From positions 1 to 7,792 of the forward strand of contig PUMG01000252.1 in assembly GCA_003551265.1 (NCBI GenBank): DNA of 7,792 nt. Reading direction: 5' to 3'. The notes below the pieces were generated by a model. The model had not been told where the DNA came from, made no database searches, and was given only the letters and a program-made list of their open reading frames with translations. Origin of the DNA: Halovenus sp. (GTDB taxonomy: Archaea > Halobacteriota > Halobacteria > Halobacteriales > Haloarculaceae). Below are positions 1 through 4,930 of this stretch, one piece after another (position 1 is the stretch's first letter; every line of letters begins with the position of its first letter). The position numbers were made by a program, and so were the translations under genes.

Positions 1-1725
1 GCGGCACTCGTCTGGGTGACGATTACAGCGGTCATCGGGTTTCTATCGAACCTGGTCAGCCCGGTCGCACCGATTCGTGAGTTCGGTATCGTGTCGGCGT
101 TCGGTATCGCCGCCACGCTGTTAATTTTTGGAACGTTCGTCCCCGCTGCGAAAGTTGGTCTCGACGCGTTCTTCGAAAACAGAGGCTGGGACCGTCGAAA
201 ACGGGCGTTCGGAACTGGTGGTGGGGCGTTCACTCGTGTGCTCTCAGGTGGATACACGCTCTCACGACGTGCGCCAGCGGTTGTCGTGGTCGTCATCTTG
301 CTCATTACGGGCGGGGCGCTCGTCGGTGCAACGCAGGTCGACACCACCTTCGAGCAGGAGGACTTCATCGCCGACGACCCGCCTGACTGGATGAAGTCTC
401 TTCCCGGGTCGCTTGCACCGGGTGAGTACTCGGTCAAGGCGAACCTCGACTTCGTCAACGAGCGCTTCGTCCGCGAGGACGCGAGCACACAGGTGCTCGT
501 CCGAGACGATATCACGAGTGACGACACGCTGACTGAAATCGACAGGGCAAGCGACCTTGCGTCGGGTCAGGACGTCGTCGTTACGCTCTCCGGGGACGAC
601 GCCGACATTCGGAGTGCGCTCTCGGTGATGGAGAGTGTTGCATCGGAGAACGAAACGTTCGCGGAGACGTTCGAAGCGGCAGATACGACGGGCGACGACG
701 TTCCAGACGAGAACGTCACTGGCGTCTACGACGCGTTCTTCGAGGCGGCTCCTGACCGTGCGAGTGACGTCATCTATCGGACCGACAACGGTGAGTACGA
801 GGCAACCCGGATGGTGCTCTCGATACGTGGTGATGCGACCGCTTCCGAAGCAACGGACGCGACGAAAGAGGTTGCAGCGTTACTCGACAGTGGGGACCGC
901 TCGGCCATCGCGACCGGACAGCTCGTCGTGTTCAACGTCATCGAAGACGAGCTGTTCAACACTGTCATCGAGAGTCTCATTGTAACCCTGATTGCGGTGT
1001 TCGCGTTTTTGATGGTTGCCTACCGAATCGTCCACGGCAGCGCAGTACTCGGCGCTATCACGCTGGCGCCCATCGTGCTCACGGTGGCGTGGATTCTCGG
1101 CACCATGTACATCCTGGACATTCCGTTCAACGTGATGACGGGGACGATTACCAGCCTCACTATCGGGCTTGGTGTCGCCTACAACATCCACATGAGCGAG
1201 CGCTATCGCCTCGAACTGAACCGGGGTCAGGACGTCTGGAGCGCGATGGAACGTGCCGTCACTGGCACGGGTGGCGCATTACTTGGGAGCGCCGCGACGA
1301 CCGCAGGTGGCTTTGGCGTCCTCGCGCTCGCCATCCTCCCGCCGCTCCAGCAGTTCGGCATCATCACCGGCATCACCATCATCTACGCATTCCTCGGGAG
1401 TGTCTTCGTGCTGCCGAGTTTCCTCGTGCTCTGGACCCGCTATCTCGGGCCATCCGCACAGTTCCCCGACGAGCAACCTGCGGAGGATGCTGCCACGTCC
1501 GCAAAAACACCAGCAACCGACAGGCGTTCCACCGGTAACGGGGCTGGATTGACCCCGCCAACGACAGGGACCGAAGCGAGTGCTATCCCGGCCAGTCGAT
1601 CGCCTCAGACAGTTCCTGTCGCAGAGTTCGACCCGCCGACGGCACGCTCTCAGAGGGTTGGCGGGAAGAACTCACTGCAGAGACAGTCAGCCGAACAGGC
1701 CGAACCTGATGCCCGAAAACGGTGA
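1..1725 (+). CDS. RND superfamily (MMPL/patched-type) exporter, 5'-truncated by the window edge
   Basis: This is a polytopic membrane protein of the RND superfamily, which normally moves lipids or other hydrophobic compounds using the proton gradient. The substrate cannot be read from the sequence. The frame is open from base 1, so the start lies upstream; the GTG at 16 is internal. Counting base 1 as codon 1, the visible part has the last membrane segments of the first half (about residues 3-50), a new half starting with a membrane segment at about 91-110, and an acidic extracytoplasmic domain at about 111-315. Five further membrane segments follow (about 320-480). The second half has the family pattern GLGVAYNIHMSERYR followed by a Gly/Ala-rich SAATTAGGFG stretch. 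The Asp expected before Tyr in the fourth segment is Ala here (residue 393). The last ~90 residues form a low-complexity Pro/Thr/Ser/Gln tail whose end is basic, unlike the rest. Family assignment is secure; the role is not. Confidence 0.9.
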   Translation, partial: AALVWVTITAVIGFLSNLVSPVAPIREFGIVSAFGIAATLLIFGTFVPAAKVGLDAFFENRGWDRRKRAFGTGGGAFTRVLSGGYTLSRRAPAVVVVVILLITGGALVGATQVDTTFEQEDFIADDPPDWMKSLPGSLAPGEYSVKANLDFVNERFVREDASTQVLVRDDITSDDTLTEIDRASDLASGQDVVVTLSGDDADIRSALSVMESVASENETFAETFEAADTTGDDVPDENVTGVYDAFFEAAPDRASDVIYRTDNGEYEATRMVLSIRGDATASEATDATKEVAALLDSGDRSAIATGQLVVFNVIEDELFNTVIESLIVTLIAVFAFLMVAYRIVHGSAVLGAITLAPIVLTVAWILGTMYILDIPFNVMTGTITSLTIGLGVAYNIHMSERYRLELNRGQDVWSAMERAVTGTGGALLGSAATTAGGFGVLALAILPPLQQFGIITGITIIYAFLGSVFVLPSFLVLWTRYLGPSAQFPDEQPAEDAATSAKTPATDRRSTGNGAGLTPPTTGTEASAIPASRSPQTVPVAEFDPPTARSQRVGGKNSLQRQSAEQAEPDARKR

Positions 1726-1744
1726 GAGCTGTTTCGACCACGAC

Positions 1745-1780
1745 CGTGTTAAAATAACACGATCGTGTTAAAATAACGAC
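1745..1780. promoter_or_regulatory. Tandem palindromic operator-like elements
   Basis: The first element, cgtgttaaaataacacg (1745-1761), is a perfect inverted repeat with 7-bp arms and an AAA centre. The second begins 19 bp later at 1764 and repeats the first 14 bases exactly (1764-1777); its right arm keeps TAAC and then diverges. The junction between them, taacacgatcgtgtta (1755-1770), is itself a perfect 16-bp palindrome. This symmetry is typical of binding sites for a dimeric transcription factor. The elements end about 20 bp upstream of the TATA-like box, where archaeal activators commonly bind, though repression is equally possible. As RNA, the first element could also form a short hairpin and help end the exporter transcript. 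Confidence 0.55.
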
Positions 1781-1799
1781 CAATATTAAAAGCATAAAA

Positions 1800-1807
1800 T
1801 TATATAT
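1800..1807 (+). promoter_or_regulatory. TATA-like box for the wHTH/HalOD1 operon
   Basis: The sequence ttatatat is preceded by an A-rich stretch that could serve as a BRE. Its centre is about 30 bp upstream of the ATG at 1834. Archaeal transcription usually starts roughly 25 bp downstream of the TATA centre, so the transcript would begin within a few bases of the start codon. That fits leaderless expression, and no Shine-Dalgarno sequence is visible. Confidence 0.6.
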
Positions 1808-1833
1808 CCCTCGGGTATGTATTCGATGCTGGT

Positions 1834-2229
1834 ATGATTCATCGACGGAATCAGGGGGAGCAGGTAATCGCTCGATGGGACCGGGTTTTCAGGGCGCTTT
1901 CGGCGGAACCACGGAGGCAACTCATAGTTTCGTTGAATGATGCTCCAGCAGGGGAGTGGGTTTCACTGCCGGGAGCAGCGATGTCGCCAACAGCCCCGCC
2001 AGACCCGGCACACCTCGATATCGAGCTCCGTCATCGGCACCTGCCTGTGCTCGAAGAGGAGGGGTTTATTCGATGGACGGCGGACCCGTTACGCGCTCAA
2101 CGAGGCCCGCATTTTGACGAGGTTGTGTGTGTTCTCACTGCCCTGCAGGCGCACGCTATGCGACTCCCGGACCGATTGGTATATGGGTGTCGCCGCCTCG
2201 AAAACGAACGACAACAGAAAAATGGATGA
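1834..2229 (+). CDS. Winged-helix DNA-binding protein, DUF7344-like (131 aa)
   Basis: This is a small predicted transcription regulator. Residues 15-36 (DRVFRALSAEPRRQLIVSL) match the opening helices of the haloarchaeal winged-helix family whose members typically begin with an 'ALADPRRR..L' motif. Residues 61-82 (LDIELRHRHLPVLEEEGFIR) match the recognition-helix and wing region seen in ArsR-like and DUF7344 proteins, followed by the conserved RGPHFDEV at about 90-97. There is no sensor domain, membrane segment or obvious metal site. I chose the ATG at 1834 because it sits at leaderless distance from the TATA-like box; the nearby ATGs at 1817 and 1826 are in another frame. The 3' end overlaps the HalOD1 gene by 8 bases (atggatga), which implies one transcript and translational coupling. 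It could bind the palindromes in front of its own gene, but that is inference. Confidence 0.82.
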   Translation: MIHRRNQGEQVIARWDRVFRALSAEPRRQLIVSLNDAPAGEWVSLPGAAMSPTAPPDPAHLDIELRHRHLPVLEEEGFIRWTADPLRAQRGPHFDEVVCVLTALQAHAMRLPDRLVYGCRRLENERQQKNG

Positions 2230-2473
2230 GAGACAACTCGTCGTTACGCTCGTGACCGCGCTGGCAGAGTCCGAGGGTCGTGACCCGTCCGAACTCGACT
2301 ACACGCTGTATGAGTTCATCGACCCGGAAGTGCTCGCCATGCTTGCGGCCGAAGAGAAGACGCCCTGGACGTTCACGTTCGCCGTTTCGGACCACCAGGT
2401 ACGCCTGACGAGTGACGGCAAGATATTCGTCGACGGCGTCCTGTACGTTGATGACAGAAAGATTCTTCGCTAG
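2222..2473 (+). CDS. HalOD1 output-domain protein (83 aa)
   Basis: This short soluble protein consists almost entirely of one halobacterial output domain (HalOD1). Residues 4-43 show the typical helical half: an amphipathic helix, then EGRDPSELDYTLYEFIDPEVL. Residues 49-71 form the strand-rich half, where WTFTFAVSDHQVRLTSDGKIFV matches the usual 'V.F.Y.G..V.V..DG.V.V' pattern. HalOD1 domains are thought to be signalling outputs in haloarchaea, sometimes attached to receiver domains, but their molecular activity is not established. The start is the ATG at 2222, inside the last codons of the upstream regulator. No separate ribosome binding site is visible, so translation is probably coupled. 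A longer upstream reading in this frame overlaps the regulator and lacks family similarity, so I rejected it. Confidence 0.85.
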   Translation: MDERQLVVTLVTALAESEGRDPSELDYTLYEFIDPEVLAMLAAEEKTPWTFTFAVSDHQVRLTSDGKIFVDGVLYVDDRKILR

Positions 2474-2612
2474 CGGTGTTTGTTCTGTCAGTCTGCCCGT
2501 TCTCGAGAGTTCACCGGGTATCGCTGGAACAACAGAGAGGGACAAGAACTACCACAGCGGGGCCGCTACTCCTGGTCATGTCACAGTTTCATCGGACAGG
2601 AGAGCAGAACGG

Positions 2613-2618
2613 TTTACA
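2613..2618 (+). promoter_or_regulatory. Weak TATA-like element for the amidohydrolase
   Basis: The sequence tttaca lies about 35 bp upstream of the ATG at 2651. It is a poor match to a haloarchaeal TATA box, and initiation about 25 bp downstream would fall close to the Shine-Dalgarno sequence. It is offered only as the best candidate in the spacer; a start further upstream is possible. Confidence 0.25.
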
Positions 2619-2638
2619 CGGCAACGCGAACGGTGGCA

Positions 2639-2643
2639 GGAGG
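2639..2643 (+). promoter_or_regulatory. Shine-Dalgarno sequence deciding the amidohydrolase start
   Basis: A ggagg motif sits 7 bases before the ATG at 2651, ideal spacing for a ribosome binding site. It supports that ATG over the longer in-frame extension, and contrasts with the regulator and channel genes in this window, which look leaderless. Confidence 0.7.
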
Positions 2644-2650
2644 GTGTGTT

Positions 2651-4297
2651 ATGTCTGACGTGGCCGACGAGTTAATCTCGTATCCCGAGACGATTCTCTA
2701 CGACGGTAACGTTCTGACAGTGGACACAGCGTTCAGCGTCGTGAGCGCGGTTGCCATCCGTGACGGCCGATTCCTCGCGGTCGGAGACACCGACGAGATT
2801 CGTTCACTCGCAGGGCCAGACACAGAAGAAATCGACCTCGACGGACGGACAGTCATTCCGGGGTTGGTCGATTCACACGTCCACGTTCGACAGGTTGGCA
2901 TGGACCTCGAACGAGTCCACCTCTTCGAGGCAACCACGCTGGAAGAGGTTGTCGAGGCGATTCGTGAGCACGCCGTCGAGACACCGGACGGTGAGTGGGT
3001 CCAGGCTGGCTGGGGGTGGCACGAGAGTCAACTCGCCGAGAAGCGCCTGCCGAGACGGGATGAACTCGACGAGGCGGCACCGGACAACCCTGTGTTCGTG
3101 CCACGCGGCGCTCACGTCGCAGTCCTCAACAGCCGCGGTCTGGAGATAGCGGGTATCGACAGTGAAACGCCAGACCCCGAGGGTGGAACGATTGTCCGGG
3201 ACCCCGAGACAGGTGAGCCGACTGGCGTTCTCCTCGAAGCGGCCCGAGAAGAACTCGCCGAAGCAGTGCTCCCCGAGCGCGGCTACGAGGCGTACGTTGA
3301 GGACGTCGAACGAGCGATGGCCGAACTGAACTCGCGGGGCGTGACGGCTGCGCTGGAGCCGGGACTCGAACGCGACGAACTCCGGGCGTTCATGGACGTC
3401 GTCCGGGAGGGAAACGCCACGCTCCGGACGGACGCACTCCTGTGGGTGTATTCGCTCGAAGACGTCGAGAAGGCGTCAGCGTACTTCGGACGGGATTTCG
3501 GCACCGACCTGCTCAAAATCGGCGGCACGAAGTACATGCTCGACGGCGGTGTCGAGGGTGCTCGCCTGCGCGACCCGTACGCTGTCGTCGATGGCGTCCA
3601 GGAGGACCCCGACTACCACGGGCACCTTCTGCTGCCCTCCGGTGGTGAGGAAGAATTCCGCGAACTGGTCACGCGGTGTGCCGAACTCGGTCACCAGTTC
3701 CAGACTCACGTCGTCGGCGACGCGGCCATGGAACTGCTCGCCGACATCTACGAAGAAGCCGACAGCGAGCACGGTATCGACGGCCTTCGATGGACGTTCA
3801 TGCACGTGTTCTTGCCGACACCTGAGGTGCTCGACACGCTCGAAGAACTCGGCGTCAACTGTACCGTCCAGAACCACCCGACGTATCTGGGTCAGAACAT
3901 GCTCGACTTCTGGGGGGAGGAACGCGCCAGCAGAGCCATTCCGATTGCAACGCTGCTTGAGCGTGAGTTCACCGTCGGTGGTGGCACGGATGCGCCAGTC
4001 GTCCCCTGGTTCCCGTTCGAATCGCTGTGGTGGATGGTGACCCGCGAGACGGTCACTGCAGGTCCTCTCGGCACGGAGGAGGCGATTTCACGTGAGGAGG
4101 CGCTCCGACTGTGGACCCGTGATGCGGCGTATACGATGGCGTGGGAGGACGATATCGGCTCTATCGAACCCGGGAAACTGGCTGACCTCGCGGTCCTCGA
4201 TACGGACTATCTGACGTGTGCGGCTGACGACATCCCGGACATCGAGGTGGAGGCGACGATGCTCGGCGGGGAAGTCGTCAGCGGGTCGTTGTCCTGA
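2651..4297 (+). CDS. Amidohydrolase family 3 metal-dependent hydrolase, YtcJ-like (548 aa)
   Basis: This is a cytoplasmic metal-dependent hydrolase of the amidohydrolase superfamily, Amidohydrolase_3 branch, which includes YtcJ-type proteins and N-substituted formamide deformylase. The N-terminal beta-sandwich reads ILYDGNVLTVD (about 15-25) and leads to the metal-binding VDSHVHV motif with His76 and His78. A Lys in GGTKYMLDGG (Lys294) falls where the family has its K-x-x-x-DG motif. QTHVVGDAA carries His353, WTFMHVF carries His385, and GGGTDAPV carries the catalytic-site Asp447. The C-terminus returns to the sandwich with the typical SIEPGKLADLAVLD (504-517). All expected landmarks are present, so the enzyme looks intact and active. 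The natural substrate is not recognisable; such proteins cleave C-N bonds in amides or cyclic amides. There is no signal peptide or membrane segment. The gene is likely transcribed alone and converges on the DedA-like gene. Confidence 0.92.
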   Translation: MSDVADELISYPETILYDGNVLTVDTAFSVVSAVAIRDGRFLAVGDTDEIRSLAGPDTEEIDLDGRTVIPGLVDSHVHVRQVGMDLERVHLFEATTLEEVVEAIREHAVETPDGEWVQAGWGWHESQLAEKRLPRRDELDEAAPDNPVFVPRGAHVAVLNSRGLEIAGIDSETPDPEGGTIVRDPETGEPTGVLLEAAREELAEAVLPERGYEAYVEDVERAMAELNSRGVTAALEPGLERDELRAFMDVVREGNATLRTDALLWVYSLEDVEKASAYFGRDFGTDLLKIGGTKYMLDGGVEGARLRDPYAVVDGVQEDPDYHGHLLLPSGGEEEFRELVTRCAELGHQFQTHVVGDAAMELLADIYEEADSEHGIDGLRWTFMHVFLPTPEVLDTLEELGVNCTVQNHPTYLGQNMLDFWGEERASRAIPIATLLEREFTVGGGTDAPVVPWFPFESLWWMVTRETVTAGPLGTEEAISREEALRLWTRDAAYTMAWEDDIGSIEPGKLADLAVLDTDYLTCAADDIPDIEVEATMLGGEVVSGSLS

Positions 4298-4326
4298 TGT
4301 TGGCTGACAGTGGCAGCGACATCAGG
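4293..4326. terminator. Inverted repeat spanning both convergent stop codons
   Basis: The arms cctgatgt (4293-4300) and acatcagg (4319-4326) are perfect 8-bp complements, with an inner gctg/cagc pairing (4303-4306 with 4314-4317) around a short loop. The left arm contains the TGA of the amidohydrolase, and the right arm contains the complementary TCA that is the stop of the DedA-like gene. The hairpin could form in both transcripts. It has no T tract, which archaeal termination usually uses, so a role in mRNA 3'-end protection or bidirectional termination is only a proposal. Confidence 0.45.
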
Positions 4327-4840
4327 AGGTGAACAGGGCGAGTCCGGCCACCGGGCCAGCCACGTACGCGGTGTGATAGACGAGTGCAGCGACGGTGATG
4401 TGAAGCGTATACGAGCGCAGGGGATAGGAACTCATACTGGCTGGAATCGCAATCAGGCCGCGCGTCCAGGGAAACAGGTTCGTCCCGAACACTGCAACTC
4501 CGCCGTAGCGGTCGAACCACTCTGTGAGACGGCTGTCGGCCGCAGCGTCGGCACTCACACCGGGGAGTCTGTCGAGAAACACGGGACCGTACCGCGCTGT
4601 CCCGACGTAGAGCACAATCTGTCCGGCGACGTGTGCGGCGGTCACTGCCAGGACGACGAACACAGCGTCAACGTACGTCGCACCGATGACGAGGACGTAT
4701 CCGGGAAGGAGGAGACTCGTCGGGAACACCTTTCCGACCAGCGCGCCCTTGAGGACGAAGAGCACCACCAGCGCTGGCAGCCCCAGCGTCTTGACGGCGG
4801 CCAGTCCGAACGCGAGGACTGGGTCTAGTAGCGTAAACAT
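4322..4840 (-). CDS. DedA/VTT-domain integral membrane protein (172 aa)
   Basis: This is a small membrane protein of the DedA (VTT, SNARE-associated) family. Bacterial members are linked to proton-motive-force homeostasis and lipid flipping. Hydrophobic segments lie at about 8-32, 43-80, 113-135 and 143-170. The first re-entrant signature is GKVFPTSLLLPGY (36-48), and the second is TNLFPWTRGLIAIPAS (120-135). The two Pro residues and Arg127 of the signatures are kept. The acidic residues usually found in the first signature (E before N/P and D after PG) appear to be Lys37 and Tyr48, and the first Arg of the second signature appears to be Asn121. The ATG at 4840 is about 30 bp downstream of a TATA-like sequence, with no Shine-Dalgarno motif. 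The K+ channel gene ends 90 bp upstream on the same strand. The family call is good; the function is uncertain. Confidence 0.82.
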   Translation of the reverse strand: MFTLLDPVLAFGLAAVKTLGLPALVVLFVLKGALVGKVFPTSLLLPGYVLVIGATYVDAVFVVLAVTAAHVAGQIVLYVGTARYGPVFLDRLPGVSADAAADSRLTEWFDRYGGVAVFGTNLFPWTRGLIAIPASMSSYPLRSYTLHITVAALVYHTAYVAGPVAGLALFTS

Positions 4841-4930
4841 TTGCTCACGAGAGGGTTTGCTTCCAGAGCGGATAAACTGTTCATTTTGGTTTCATCGCGA
4901 GAGACAGGTGACCGTGCCTCACGTTTCCTC
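4841..4930 (-). promoter_or_regulatory. Spacer with a candidate promoter for the DedA-like gene
   Basis: This 90-bp gap separates the K+ channel stop from the DedA-like start. Read on the minus strand it contains agtttatcc at about 4870-4878, a TATA-like element 30-38 bp upstream of the ATG, within a locally A-rich stretch (4871-4893). The DedA-like gene may therefore have its own promoter, while read-through from the channel gene remains possible. Confidence 0.4.

Larger units (their letters stand above)
1726..1833. other. AT-rich regulatory spacer between the RND exporter and the wHTH gene
   Basis: This 108-bp non-coding stretch is far richer in A+T than the genes on either side. It contains, in order, two tandem palindromic elements (1745-1780), an A/T tract (about 1781-1807) that includes a TATA-like sequence, and a short leader before the ATG at 1834. 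It most likely holds the 3' end of the exporter transcript and the promoter of the downstream two-gene unit. Confidence 0.75.
2474..2650. other. Intergenic spacer upstream of the amidohydrolase
   Basis: This is a 177-bp stretch between the HalOD1 stop and the amidohydrolase start. It contains a short imperfect GC-rich inverted repeat (agcgg-gg-ccgct, 2556-2567) without a following T tract, so it is not a convincing terminator. There is a weak TATA-like tttaca at 2613-2618 and a Shine-Dalgarno sequence at 2639-2643. The reading frame stays open upstream of the ATG, but the translated upstream residues do not resemble the enzyme family. I see no small gene here. Confidence 0.55.

Noticed and set aside
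880..1191. A 103-residue open frame on the minus strand inside the RND gene
   Set aside because: It overlaps a clear membrane protein on the other strand, is rich in His/Asp/Arg and has no recognisable motif. It is a typical GC-rich antisense shadow.
1583..1795. A minus-strand frame covering the end of the exporter and the palindromes
   Set aside because: Its first residues come from the AT-rich regulatory spacer and the rest mirrors the exporter tail. It has no family similarity and no sensible promoter.
1937..2221. A longer start for the HalOD1 protein overlapping the regulator
   Set aside because: The upstream residues are Arg/Cys/Gln-rich and unlike the domain, which begins right after the ATG at 2222.
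2556..2567. A GC-rich short inverted repeat as terminator of the HalOD1 gene
   Set aside because: The arms are only 5 bp with a 2-base centre, too tight to fold as a hairpin, and no T tract follows.
2480..2650. An N-terminal extension of the amidohydrolase
   Set aside because: The frame is open, but the extra 57 residues do not look like the enzyme family. The ATG at 2651 has a well-placed ggagg and leads directly into the usual N-terminal strand.
4310..4828. A 172-residue plus-strand frame opposite the DedA-like gene
   Set aside because: The minus-strand reading has coherent membrane segments and DedA signatures. The plus-strand reading is hydrophilic and without motifs.
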